Source: Leishmania infantum JPCM5 (lineage: Eukaryota > Euglenozoa > Kinetoplastea > Trypanosomatida > Trypanosomatidae). From it: 64,000 nt of DNA. Positions 11,521 through 21,792 of the stretch are shown one piece after another (position 1 is the stretch's first letter; each line of letters begins with the position of its first letter). The notes under the pieces were generated by a model. That model worked only from the letters and a program-made list of their open reading frames with translations. It made no database searches and was not told the origin of the DNA. Location: NCBI RefSeq assembly GCF_000002875.2, contig NC_009407.2, positions 292,001 through 356,000 on the forward strand. The letters are read 5' to 3'. A program made the position numbers and the translations under genes.

Positions 11521-14500
11521 CTACTGGAAGATGATCTTCATGGCTGAGCGCACGTCTTGGCGGATGCGCAGGTAGCGCAGCTTCTCCTCTGCCGACATGA
11601 GCTTCAGATAGCCTGATTCCTTTACCTCGCGAATGTGATCCAGTGGCATGATGAGCAGACTGCTCGTTTCCTTCAGCATCTGGAACAGCACCTCGACCAC
11701 GGCACCACCAAGTCCTGGTGTGCTCGTGAGCGGGGCCATCGCCTCCTTGTAGGCAGTCACGTCCTGCTTATACACAAGCGCGCCGCGGTCGTTCGCAACG
11801 AAGCTCTTGAGGTGAGCCGAAATGCCGCGGTACAGGCACACACCCAAGGTGCGCACAAAGGAAGACGGCCCGCCATCGCCGTATAAAAGCTGCTGAAGGT
11901 TCATTGTGCGTGCACGCGCCCGCACAGCGCTGACGCTGGAGGCAGGCGAGGCTGTGAAGGCCCCATTCGTGGAGGACGGCATCACTGACTCTAGCACGGG
12001 GGTGGTACCGCCAGTGCCGCTGACCACATCTGTCGCCGCTGCCCGCGCGGCCTGATGCTGCTGCACCGCTGCACCGAGGGCCCCGCCAGCGGCCGTCTGC
12101 GACGACATCTGCCGCTGGTGTATCTGCCCGTTCGACAATCGAATAAACTCGGAAGCCATGTCGAATTGGCGTGTGATGTAGTAGCAGAACAAGGTGCAGG
12201 CACGCGTGCACGGCGGTGCCACCGTGTCGGCGTCGTCGCGCTTCGAGTCCGCCTTGGGCAAGTAGTCGCTCTTCAGCTGATAGTGCTGCAGAATCGAGAG
12301 GGAGCGAAGCAGAATTGCCTGCACGCACATGTTCAGTAGGCGCTCCGAGCGTTCATCTACCGCCTCCAGAGCGGTGCTGCGAGCCTCCTCGACGTCCTGG
12401 ATGAGCCGCGGATATTGCTGCAGGAGCGGGACGCAGATGGCATCTGTCGTGTCACTGAGAGTCATAAGGGAGGACTGGGCGAAGAGCAGCATCCGGATCG
12501 CGCACTGCTGCGGCTCCATCTTTAGCGGCTGCAACAGCTCGTCCTCTGACTTGGGCTTGACTCGCCAGTTATCGCGATCGTTGCGCAGCGAATCCGAAAC
12601 CTTGCGCAGCTCCGCATCGAGGTAGTTGCCGACGTACACGAGCGTGGCCTTGATGAGGTCGTACACGTACGAGCCCACCTCCTTAGGAAGCGCGTACGTC
12701 TTCACGCGGCCAGCCACCTCCGTCAGACACGTTAGCACCTCCTTCATCTTCGTCATGTGCGCTTCGCGTAGGTCGAAGAACTCGTCCGGGATGGCGTGCA
12801 GACTGCGCGTGTACTTTTCTTCGATAAGTGTAAAGTACCGGTTCAGGAGCTCCAGCTCCGTGCGCTGGGCGCTATAGGCGCCTCGCTGCGCAAAGATGAC
12901 GTCGACAAAGCGGCCGAGGAAGTCGACCTGGTTGGCGCTGAAGATGTTCCTGAGCTCCCTCACGTACTCCTGGTAGAAGGCGTAGAGGCGCGTCTCCATC
13001 GTGTGGTGGTAGGCAATGCTGTCGGCCACCCGCGCCCCGCAGCGCCGCTTTGTGCGTGGGGTTAGGCTGCCCTCCGCCTGCATCATCGACGTCGCCTGGG
13101 TCTCCGCCAGCTTGATCTGCTGGCTCAGGAACGGCCTGACCACGCCGTCCGTGACACGCGACAGCAGCTGCTGGCGAGCCGTGTTGGTGGTACCGAAGAT
13201 CGTCTCGACGACGACGACGTTGCGGCGAATGCGGTCGAGCAGGAAGCGGAAGGTCCGCTGCAGCTCCTTGTCGGTGTGCTGCCGGTAGTGGTCCATCGCA
13301 CGCACCTCCGACGACTGCGGCAGCGGTGGCAGCCCCGGCAGCGGCTTCGGGCTCCATTCGCTAAACAGGGCCACGCCCAAGTCGTTGATAGAGCGAGAAA
13401 AGAACAGCGAGAGTAGTTCATCATTCGACGCTGTCAGCGTGTTATACAAGGACGAGATTCGTCCAAGAGTCTTGAGCAGAGCGCGGCCGTACGCCTGATA
13501 CACGGCCGTCTGTGGATGCTCATTGTAGAAGTCGTTGAAGCACGTCACGACGTGGAAGAGGTCGGACACGAGCTCCTTGCGCAACCAGTCTACGTAAATT
13601 CGAACGTTCTTCGCGTTGGTGGCCAAGTCGCCGAGTTCGTTCGCCAGCAGCGTGAGCCGCTGGCACCACTCAACCTGCGCCTCGGTGCAGAAGCGGAGGG
13701 CGAAGAGCCGGTCAAGTCCGGCTGCAACGGCGGCGGCCTCGGCGCGCTGCATGCGCACCTGTGTCAGGTCCACAATCGCGTCCCCGTCCGTGCCGTCACC
13801 GCCGTCCTCCATGGCCGCCGCCGCCTCGTCGTCGTTCCCGGCTTCTTCCTGCTCGTCCTCGTCGTGCTCAGCCACCGCGTTGCCGCCAACCGCGCCTTGC
13901 ATGCGCACTGCATTGTCGTCGTCGTCGCCTGGCATGTCTTTGCCGGCGGCGGCTCGCGGAGAACGCTGAGGAGACTGCTGCGGTGAGAGCGAGCGCGCCT
14001 GGGAAGGAGGGGAGGCGTCGCTACTTGCAGCTGGACTGCGACGTCGCGCGCCGCTGCGAAACACGCGGGGTCGGCGCGTGGTACGCGCTGGCGCAGCGTC
14101 GGCGTCGGGAGCCACTGCAGTCGCTGAGGCAGACCGCTTCGCCATGCTGCTGCCGTCATCCCCCTCCGAGCCCGCTCCCACGCCTGCCGAGCGCGAGGAG
14201 GTCAGCACAGTGCGTGTGGTGACGGAGCTGGCGGTACTGCCAAGCCCATAGCGCTTTGTTGCTGAGGCGGGTGCGGCGGTGCTGATTACCGTAGTGTAGA
14301 AACGAGGGCGGAAGGCGGACACGCGCCCGGCTGCCCAGCGCGTCGTCACAGCTGCGCGTTGGGTTTTGCGGGTAGCCGAGATGGACTCGAGCAGCGCGCG
14401 CAGCTCGTTGCTCGAGATGCTCGTCATCATTTTGAAGTAGCGCAGCAGCTGCGACACCGCTTTGCCACGCTGCACGCGTGCATTGGAGTGGGCCAGATGC

Positions 14501-15585
14501 TGCTCAATACCCGCCGTTGCTGCCTGCGCATTGCTGACGCGATTCTCGTACAGCTGAAGCCGCGCGGAGGTGCCCTCGAGCCCGAGCCTAACTGTCGCCA
14601 GCCGCCGCTTTTCCCGGATCTCGACTCGCTTGCACCGCACCTCCTCGCGGTGCAGCAGCGTCTCCTCCTCCTCGAGTAAGCGGCGCACCTCCTCCGACGC
14701 CTCCTCCAGCGTGGACGTGAGCTGGCTGGCAAGGCTCGCAAAGTCGAGGTCGGCTGCGCCGCCGCCGCCGGGACGTCGGTCGGCGTCAGTGTCGTCGCTT
14801 TTGTCGAGAATCGCCCCTGCTCGAGCTCGCATGCTCATTGGCATTCGGTTGCTGCCGAACAGAGGTGTGCCGTCACTGCCCAGCAACTGGGCTGCCTCGC
14901 TGTCCACATGCGTGCCAGCAACGGCGCTGCCGCCACCGCGTGCCCCTCCAGCGCCGCCACTGCTGCCGTCCCTACTGCCTGGTCCGCCAGTGGTGAGGAA
15001 ACGTTTTTGCTCGGCGCGGTGCCTCTGCAGCACTGGATACAACAGTCGCTGAGATATGTTGTTCACAAAAAGCGGAGAGGAGAAGGCGATGGTGCTGAAA
15101 AGGGTACGGTCCACCATCATTCGCCGACCCGCCACGGCAGACTCCATCGCTGCCTCTGCAGTTGAGGACGTGCTAACCATCGCTGGAGTTGGCTCCAGTG
15201 ATGAAGCCGCGGTGGCAGCCCCAGACGCAGCGGAGCTGCTACTGTTATTGCATGCCGTGGAGGCTGCTGCGCCACCCCCAGAACTACCACGAGGCGCCAC
15301 AGCAGAGGCCTGCAAGTCTGACCTGCTTTCTCTAGGAGTAGCAGCGCCAGCGGCGCTTGGCGAAGTTCCTGGCATTGACGGCGGACCCACCAACCGCGGT
15401 GCTGGTGCCCGCGCGACAGGCGCGGGCCCTTGTGCACCAGTCACGGAGGGAGCAAGCCGTACCGAGGGTGCAGCAGCTACCTCCGTCTCCCTATGCCCGC
15501 TGTCATCCTGCCGCTGCTGGCGGGCGGCAGCGGAGCGAAGAACACGGCGCTGCCGCCGCGACTGCTCATTCATGTCTCTGTCCAT
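11521..15585 (-). CDS. SEC10: Sec10-like exocyst complex subunit
   Basis: A 1354-residue, mostly helical protein. The C-terminal 110 or so residues match the Sec10 signature as I know it: HLKSFV, then GALVYKQDVTAY, a leucine-rich helix ending in SLLIMPLDHIREV. Before it (about 640-1160) lies a long stretch of helical, CATCHR-like sequence. Sec10 is one of eight exocyst subunits that tether secretory vesicles at the plasma membrane, in trypanosomatids near the flagellar pocket. The first 160 or so residues are Ser/Ala-rich low complexity. A charged helix lies at about 290-330, and an acidic Asp/Glu-rich insert at about 540-620. These additions make it longer than the roughly 700-900 residues usual for Sec10. 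The start is well supported: a pyrimidine tract and AG put the mRNA end only 26 bases upstream of the ATG. The family call rests on motif memory; a profile search would settle it. Confidence 0.7.
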   Translation of the reverse strand: MDRDMNEQSRRQRRVLRSAAARQQRQDDSGHRETEVAAAPSVRLAPSVTGAQGPAPVARAPAPRLVGPPSMPGTSPSAAGAATPRESRSDLQASAVAPRGSSGGGAAASTACNNSSSSAASGAATAASSLEPTPAMVSTSSTAEAAMESAVAGRRMMVDRTLFSTIAFSSPLFVNNISQRLLYPVLQRHRAEQKRFLTTGGPGSRDGSSGGAGGARGGGSAVAGTHVDSEAAQLLGSDGTPLFGSNRMPMSMRARAGAILDKSDDTDADRRPGGGGAADLDFASLASQLTSTLEEASEEVRRLLEEEETLLHREEVRCKRVEIREKRRLATVRLGLEGTSARLQLYENRVSNAQAATAGIEQHLAHSNARVQRGKAVSQLLRYFKMMTSISSNELRALLESISATRKTQRAAVTTRWAAGRVSAFRPRFYTTVISTAAPASATKRYGLGSTASSVTTRTVLTSSRSAGVGAGSEGDDGSSMAKRSASATAVAPDADAAPARTTRRPRVFRSGARRRSPAASSDASPPSQARSLSPQQSPQRSPRAAAGKDMPGDDDDNAVRMQGAVGGNAVAEHDEDEQEEAGNDDEAAAAMEDGGDGTDGDAIVDLTQVRMQRAEAAAVAAGLDRLFALRFCTEAQVEWCQRLTLLANELGDLATNAKNVRIYVDWLRKELVSDLFHVVTCFNDFYNEHPQTAVYQAYGRALLKTLGRISSLYNTLTASNDELLSLFFSRSINDLGVALFSEWSPKPLPGLPPLPQSSEVRAMDHYRQHTDKELQRTFRFLLDRIRRNVVVVETIFGTTNTARQQLLSRVTDGVVRPFLSQQIKLAETQATSMMQAEGSLTPRTKRRCGARVADSIAYHHTMETRLYAFYQEYVRELRNIFSANQVDFLGRFVDVIFAQRGAYSAQRTELELLNRYFTLIEEKYTRSLHAIPDEFFDLREAHMTKMKEVLTCLTEVAGRVKTYALPKEVGSYVYDLIKATLVYVGNYLDAELRKVSDSLRNDRDNWRVKPKSEDELLQPLKMEPQQCAIRMLLFAQSSLMTLSDTTDAICVPLLQQYPRLIQDVEEARSTALEAVDERSERLLNMCVQAILLRSLSILQHYQLKSDYLPKADSKRDDADTVAPPCTRACTLFCYYITRQFDMASEFIRLSNGQIHQRQMSSQTAAGGALGAAVQQHQAARAAATDVVSGTGGTTPVLESVMPSSTNGAFTASPASSVSAVRARARTMNLQQLLYGDGGPSSFVRTLGVCLYRGISAHLKSFVANDRGALVYKQDVTAYKEAMAPLTSTPGLGGAVVEVLFQMLKETSSLLIMPLDHIREVKESGYLKLMSAEEKLRYLRIRQDVRSAMKIIFQ

Positions 15586-15611
15586 GGTGATCAGAGAGTT
15601 CGCCTTGGGCT

Positions 15612-15711
15612 CTGTATTTGTGGTGAAACAAAGAAAAACAAAACGTGGGAGACGAGGTCAAACACATCAGAAAAGAGAAGCGCGGCCACCCACGAAGGAG
15701 GAGGAGAAAGC
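15612..15711 (-). promoter_or_regulatory. Trans-splice acceptor of the Sec10-like gene (predicted)
   Basis: Read on the minus strand, about 97 bases without AG and rich in pyrimidines (tracts near 15650-15705) end in ATACAG at 15613-15612. This is the pattern of a spliced-leader acceptor and leaves a 26-base 5' UTR before the ATG at 15585. Confidence 0.5.
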
Positions 15712-17255
15712 TGATCAGGCGCAGGAGGCCTATCTATGTGCTTGTGCGCGAAAGGAGATCGGGATGCAGGCGGTGCCCGTGGTGGGGAGTACGGCGTTGT
15801 CATGGGTTGCCGTACACGCGGTGAATGTTGCGCGTGTGCGCGTGAGGTATGTGTGTGTGTGTGTGTGTGTGTGGTGATCACATCAAGAACAGGAGAGACG
15901 CACCGGCGTGGACTGAGCAATGGAGATGCAGAGTAGGGGGAAGGGAGAAGTCCAGCTCATGTGGCGCAGAGCCATCAGCACAGGTGTGTGCTGTCGTGCG
16001 CCGGTGTATCGTTTGGGACGGGGAGGAGAAGGAAGAAATGAAGGAGAGACCGTGGAAAAGCGTGCGCACGTGTGCATGGGCGTGGGCGTAGGAAAGCGAA
16101 AAGGCCCACCTCACCATAAGCGTGAGTGGGGCTGGTTACCGCTGACCAAAGCATGCGCACATGCACGATTGCACAAGTAGAGAACGAGCTCGCCGGCCCC
16201 TCCACGCTCTAGCGAGCGCACTCTTCCTCTCTTCTTCTTCCCCCCTTCTCCCCCAACCAAATTCGTCGTGGAGGAGATCCACACTCTCGACGCGAAGGGA
16301 GCACCTCCGTCTCCTTGTTCGTCTGTGTGCGTGCCTCACGGTTTGCATGGCGCATCCTTTTTCTTCGCTTCTTTCGTTGCAGTTGTTAGAACTCAATGCA
16401 TTCATCCAACACACGCACACACACGCAGCGAGGAGATAGACACACACTCACAAGCACAATCAGACATCGCATTCCTTCCCTCAGCTATTCCTGCGTGCAC
16501 CACAACCAACACCGCCCCCTCGCCCCACACAACCAGGCATGCGTCAGCATTATTGTGAAGTCATGGAATTATTCTTCGTACCGCTCGTTGGATCGTGGCT
16601 TCACAGAGTGCGCCCACACAAGGGTTGGAGTAAACAGGGGAGTGTGTCGTCTCGCGCGTGTGGAGGAGAGCTAGCCAGGCAAAGAGATGGACAGCCAAGG
16701 AAAGACGAGTGACAGTGGCCTGGACTGTGTACTTGGTGATTATTTTAGCCCGACGAGAAAAATAATCGAAGAGTTGGGCACAGTACTTTGCTCTTTGTTT
16801 TTGTTGTTCTTGCCGTTTCCCGTCCCAGTAGTGGTGGCGGCAGCGCAGCACCCTCCCCTCCCCTCCCCTCCCCCCGGCACCCCCGCAAACAGATCACACG
16901 CACATGGCTTTACGCTCAACACTTAGGCATGACGCACATTGTGTGGAGAGGGGGAGGACGGAGGCAGATGAGCAAAACAGCACGCACGCACGTACATAGC
17001 GAGGGGAGAGACACACAGATCACCACATGCTGCTCCCTTCCAGAAGCACAATGACAAGAAGGCACGCAGAAACTACTGCGCACTCAACGTTGGCGACGCT
17101 AGGCAAGCGGGGAGGCCCCCGCCCATGCGCACAATACAAAGAGAGAGAGTGATGTCGCCATGAAACATCTCACACACGCTGCGTTGAGCTTGTCCGTCCA
17201 TCCTTATCTCCACGTATGTGGGTGGAAACGGTGGGCGTGCTTCTCGTGTGTGTGT

Positions 17256-17297
<42 letters not shown>

Positions 17298-18625
17298 ACG
17301 GCTGCACAAGCACACAACCCGCTAAAGATAAAAGTGGAAGAACACACACACACACGAGAAGCAAATCAAAACAACATCAGCAAAGAAAAAAAAAACGGAC
17401 AGGAAAAGCGCAAAGAGCTCCGGACATGTCCACCTCCCCTTCTCCCACAGACACAAACAACAACATCAGCAACACCCAAAACAACATCAGAAACCCCATG
17501 CAGCAAACAGTCGATATGCGAAACAAAATAAGGGGTAGGGAAGGAGAAGAAAAATGAGAGAGGGGCTTGGAAAAGGAGGCGGGGAGGGGGTCGATGGTGA
17601 TGGTGCTCGGAATGAGAGAACGAGAGAGACAGTGAAGAGGAATGGTATGCGAGAAAGCGGGTGCAGAGGAGATGGCGAGGGGACACGCACGCGCCAACAC
17701 AGCCCCCTCCCCCAACCTCCTCCTCTAATAATAATAAACTGAAAAAAAAAAGCATCAAACAACGGCACTTGAAGACGACAAGTTTCCTTCTGGGGTGGGG
17801 GTGCAGGAGAGGCTACAACTAAGGGACAGTTGTCCTCCCTTCATTTTTTTTTCGCTCACTGTATTGTTCACTCGCTCTTTACTTCCTCAGCTTCTGTACG
17901 TCTTACTGCTGCCACCCACACACCGGCCCACGGACCAGCCCTCCCCACCTTCCCCGCCGCCCGCCGCTGCCTTCGTATGACGTTGGGGGGGGGGGGGGTA
18001 CCTGTGCTTGTGCCGCGGCCACACCAACAAGAATGCTGCGCGCACGCACCACCCAACCCTCAAAAGCGATGATGAGCTCTCCAAGCCCAGAAGCCTGCGT
18101 GGCGCGGTCGTTTATGGCGCATGCACACCGGAACACGGGAGGACGAGGAGGAGGAGGGGGGCAGGTGAAAAAAAAGGGAGGGAAGAACCAAAGGCGAAGC
18201 AAACACAAAAAAGGGGGTAGGGGGTCAGGTGATGAAGAAGACACAAACCAATACAAAAGAAAATGAGGAGGAGGACGAGATGAGGGAAGGCTGGCCATTA
18301 GGCAGCGAAGTTTCCTCTCCATACAAGGATGCACACGAGCCACGTACTCCGAGCACCAGCCTCGCAAACATGCAAAGCAGCAGCAGCAGCAGAGACAGGC
18401 GAAAGGAAGGGAGGGAGTTGAAGAGAGGTGAGAAGACGACTTCTTTCTGGCACTTTCCGCATAAGTAAGTGCATGTATGCAAGAGCGGAACGCCGAGACT
18501 ACGCCAGCACCCACATACCACATCACTCGTGTGCGCTTCGCTTGAACACGTCTCCTGAAGTCTGCCCTGCCTTGCAGCCAGAAGGCTTGCGGAGCAGCTC
18601 ATGATGTAGAGACGTCGATAAAGCA
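15712..18625. other. Intergenic region with long GT microsatellite
   Basis: No supported gene in 2.9 kb. It holds GT repeats at 15851-15873 and 17246-17294, a CA run near 17341-17355 and a G14 run at 17985-17998. The right half is probably the 3' UTR of the coiled-coil membrane protein gene. Confidence 0.55.
17246..17294. repeat. GT dinucleotide microsatellite
   Basis: About 24 GT units with one interruption (GTAT); CA on the transcribed-sense strand. Confidence 0.9.
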
Positions 18626-20296
18626 CTAGTTCTTCTTCTTGGCAGCCGCCGCCGCCGCACCACCTGTGGCGGGGGCCTTCTTGTTGCCGTTCCTGCTGTC
18701 GCCGGCACTGCGCGAGGCCGCATGCAGCGGCGTCGCTCTCTTTTTGCCGCGCATCCCAGGGACGCAGCAAGAAAACCACAAGCAAATGAAAGTCGCACAA
18801 ATCACCGTGATACTGCCAACCAGGTAAACAGCAAGGATGCCGTTGTAGAAGTCGGTGTCTGGATCCGCAACGAGGTCGATTAAAGCGTCTACCACGCTGT
18901 TGCCGATGGAAGCCCACTCGCCTGCCCGCAGCGCGGCCACGGTGCTCTTGACAGCGGTGACAGCGCCGTCGGGCATTTTAGCCCCGTAGGTGTAATACGC
19001 AATGAAGAGCTCCAACCAGATCTTGTACACATACTCGTATATGATCACCGCCGCCACCATCGGGGGCAGCACAGCGACAAAGACGATGCCAGCAGCAACG
19101 CCGAGGCCAATCGGCACGGCCGCGTAGCCCACCATAACCGCGGCCTTCTTTGCCAGATCCATCATCGGTATATCCGGCCGCTTACCAGACGCAGGCAGCA
19201 GTTCAGCGTATATGGCACTCGCCTTGTCACAGTAGTACTGCACCGACTTCGTGTAAGACTTGACAACGGGGGTGTAGGAGTCGATCATGTACTGCATCAC
19301 GCCACGTGCTGTCAGATACAGCGCCCTGCAATGCGTGGAGGTGAGACGAAAGAAGTAAACGAGCCTTTGCTTGGCTTCGCTCATCGAAGATACGTCTGGC
19401 TGCGCATCGAGCCACGCCAGCGACTCGGCAATGCACGTCTTGGGCACACTCCCGCCATACATGCGCAGCGTCTGGATGTCGTAGACGAGCAGGTCGTCCT
19501 GCCTCGCAGCCAACCGCTTCTCCAGCTCTGCGACCTTTTTCGGGGCGTGCACGCGGGCCTCATTCAGCTCCGAGCGCGCATCGCGAACCGCAGCCGCCGT
19601 ATGCTGGCGGTGCTCGTGCACACGGAAGAGATACTCCTCAATGCCTTTCGCGCAACCCTGCGGCAGCTCCTCGGCGGAGTAACGGATCATGTCCACAGAG
19701 TCTATCCTCCGCTTCGCCCTCTCCTCCTCCTGCTGGCGACGCTTAAGCTCCTCCTGTTCCTCCTGGCGCCGACGCTCCTCCTCCTGCTGGCGACGCTGAC
19801 GCTCTGCGAGTTCCTCCTCCTCCTGGCGTCGACGCTCCTCCTCTTGCTGGCGGCGCTGACGCTCTGCGAGTTCCTCCTCCTCCTGGCGCCGACGCTCCTC
19901 CTCCTGCTCGCGACGGTGGAGCTCTACCAGTTCCTCTTCGCGGCGACGAAGCGCTGCCAAATCCTCCTGGCGCTGCAGCACCTCCTGCTGGCGACGCTGA
20001 CGCTCTGCGAGTTCCTCCTCCTCTTCGCGACGAGCCTGCTCTTCAGCTTCAAGCTGCCTCATGGCCGCCGCCTCAGCTTCAGCCGCCTGTACAGCAGCGG
20101 TGGAGGCTCGGGCCTCCTCCTCGGAAGTCGCTGTCGTCACCGAAGTATGCTGAGCAACAGGCTTGCCGGCAGCATCCGTTGCAGTAGCCGCCACCTCCTG
20201 GGCACGCACAAGGGTCATCATGACGGCCAAGAACAGCAGCACGACCGCGACGCACAACAGTGTGCGCCGACGAGAGACGGCATGTAAGAGCTTCAT
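18626..20296 (-). CDS. Charged coiled-coil membrane protein, hypothetical
   Basis: A 556-residue protein not recognised as a known family. Residues 10-30 are a hydrophobic N-terminal segment after basic residues (signal peptide or anchor). Residues 75-197 form a Glu/Arg/Gln-rich coiled coil, including a 20-residue unit (QQEEERRRQEEEELAERQRR) present about three times. A helical region of about 200 residues with scattered Cys follows. Residues 386-424 are hydrophobic (one or two membrane segments), residues 487-511 form another membrane helix ending in CC, and the tail is short and basic (ending AAKKKN). It is likely anchored in the endomembrane system or plasma membrane, with the coil on one side. 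A longer frame to 20323 begins with GTG, so I use the first ATG at 20296. A KKxx-like ending (KKKN) might act in ER retrieval if the tail is cytosolic; this is inference. Confidence 0.8.
   Translation of the reverse strand: MKLLHAVSRRRTLLCVAVVLLFLAVMMTLVRAQEVAATATDAAGKPVAQHTSVTTATSEEEARASTAAVQAAEAEAAAMRQLEAEEQARREEEEELAERQRRQQEVLQRQEDLAALRRREEELVELHRREQEEERRRQEEEELAERQRRQQEEERRRQEEEELAERQRRQQEEERRRQEEQEELKRRQQEEERAKRRIDSVDMIRYSAEELPQGCAKGIEEYLFRVHEHRQHTAAAVRDARSELNEARVHAPKKVAELEKRLAARQDDLLVYDIQTLRMYGGSVPKTCIAESLAWLDAQPDVSSMSEAKQRLVYFFRLTSTHCRALYLTARGVMQYMIDSYTPVVKSYTKSVQYYCDKASAIYAELLPASGKRPDIPMMDLAKKAAVMVGYAAVPIGLGVAAGIVFVAVLPPMVAAVIIYEYVYKIWLELFIAYYTYGAKMPDGAVTAVKSTVAALRAGEWASIGNSVVDALIDLVADPDTDFYNGILAVYLVGSITVICATFICLWFSCCVPGMRGKKRATPLHAASRSAGDSRNGNKKAPATGGAAAAAAKKKN
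19727..19909 (-). repeat. 60-bp in-frame tandem repeat within the coiled-coil gene
   Basis: About three copies of a 60-base unit encode a 20-residue Glu/Arg/Gln module (residues about 130-190). Copies differ by a few bases, and a partial related unit lies near 19990-20035. The repeat could vary in number between strains. Confidence 0.75.
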
Positions 20297-20421
20297 GGCG
20301 AGTTTTTGTGCTGTGTCTCTCACACTGCGCGCACGTGCCTGTCCGAGGTGCCTCCTTTTCTGTGCTCCCGATGCTTCAGCCGTTTTCTGGCTTTCGTTGT
20401 TTTTCGTTGCTGTTCTTTGTA

Positions 20422-20491
20422 CTCAGCAAATGTTCAGAGAAACGGAGGAAAGAGGGAGGAAGGATGGGGGTGTTGAGAGATCAACACGTGC
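20422..20491 (-). promoter_or_regulatory. Trans-splice acceptor of the coiled-coil membrane protein gene (predicted)
   Basis: On the minus strand, a pyrimidine tract (CCCCCATCCTTCCTCCCTC region) without AG ends at GCTGAG (20423-20422). This gives a 5' UTR of about 125 bases to the ATG at 20296, with no other ATG between. Confidence 0.45.
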
Positions 20492-21792
20492 TTTTCGCTC
20501 GAGCTTGTGGTAACGACTCAAGCCGTAGGTCAATCGGTGCGTGGGCCGATGAGTGTTTGGTTATGGGGAGAGAGAAAGGAACAAAAAAAAAGCGATCTAG
20601 AAGATGTGTAGAGCAACGATATCAATGCCAGTGACAGCAATCACAAGCAAGTGCACACGTTGAATCACCAGCTGCGTTGGTGCCGATGAGCACGCACAAC
20701 AACTCCGCTGTCCCGGTTCGCTGAGCAATAGAATGAGAAGCACAGAGAAAATGCGCAGCACGCTCGCTGAAACGAAGAGCTGAAGGGGGAACAAAAATCA
20801 CCAAAATAAAGGCCTGAAGTTTTTTCCCGTCAACCCTGTGGTGCTGGTGCCGTGGATGAGGAATACGCGGCCAAGACGAATGCGATACGAGAGAGGTGCT
20901 GAAGGAGGTGGGGGGAGGGGGAGCAGAAGTAGAAGAATGGAGGAAGAGACGAGCTACAAAACAAAAAGAAGGTGTCGTGCAAAATCAGCCTTCTGCCCTC
21001 GCTTTTGTTTTCTGTCTCGGTTTCGATTTTTGTGTATATGTTTGTGTTTTCCGTCGTAACGCGGATCTTCGGCCGTGTTTGACGTCCACTACTGATTCCT
21101 GCGTGCTGAAAGTATGTATATGTGCGTGCGTCAGTTTAACGTCGTCTTCAGGCGTGATGCTAATCTTTCCCATAGTGTGGGTGGGCGTGTGTCCCATGCA
21201 TGGTATGTGAGCGTTTCAGTTTTTTTTGTTTTGGAGGGGGATCGTTGTTTCGTGTGAGGGTGTTTGAGGGGAGGGAGGAGGAGGAGTTCCATCAACCCAC
21301 CCACACCCGTTAGATCAAGCAGCACACATGCAAAGATGACGGCCGCCGTATCATCACGTGCATGTTGGGATGTGCGCCCACAGAAGAAAAGGGAGAGGAC
21401 GAGAAAAAGTCGCGTCAAGTTCATGTGTTGGCCATCGAGCCATGCGCCCCGATGCCGCCAAGGGGGGGGGGCCAAGAGAGGGTGAGAGAAATATGAAGTA
21501 AAGGCAGCACGGCAAAGGATAAGGAAAGGACGCAGTACAGTGGTGCCTGTGACCGCCGCATCCGAGTTGACGAACTCATCGCCGGCAGGCTTCACTGGTC
21601 CTCCATCGTTTGCTTGTTTTTTGTTTGTTTAATGCACGTCCTTTCATGCCTGCCAACGCGCCTTAAAATGCCCGGCTGAGCGTGGCCCTTCACTGGTAAT
21701 CAGGTCACGGGACAGCACACGATGCGATATGTATGTGTCGCCATGCATAATGGGGGTTGGGCCATATGTTCCCTTCTGTCTCTTGCACGGCT
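20492..21792. other. Intergenic region downstream of the Dim1 gene
   Basis: No supported gene. Mixed T-rich and purine-rich stretches; probably the 3' UTR of the Dim1 gene. Confidence 0.55.

Noticed and set aside
20297..20323. Upstream start of the coiled-coil membrane protein
   Set aside because: The codon at 20323-20321 is GTG, not ATG; the first ATG in frame is at 20296.
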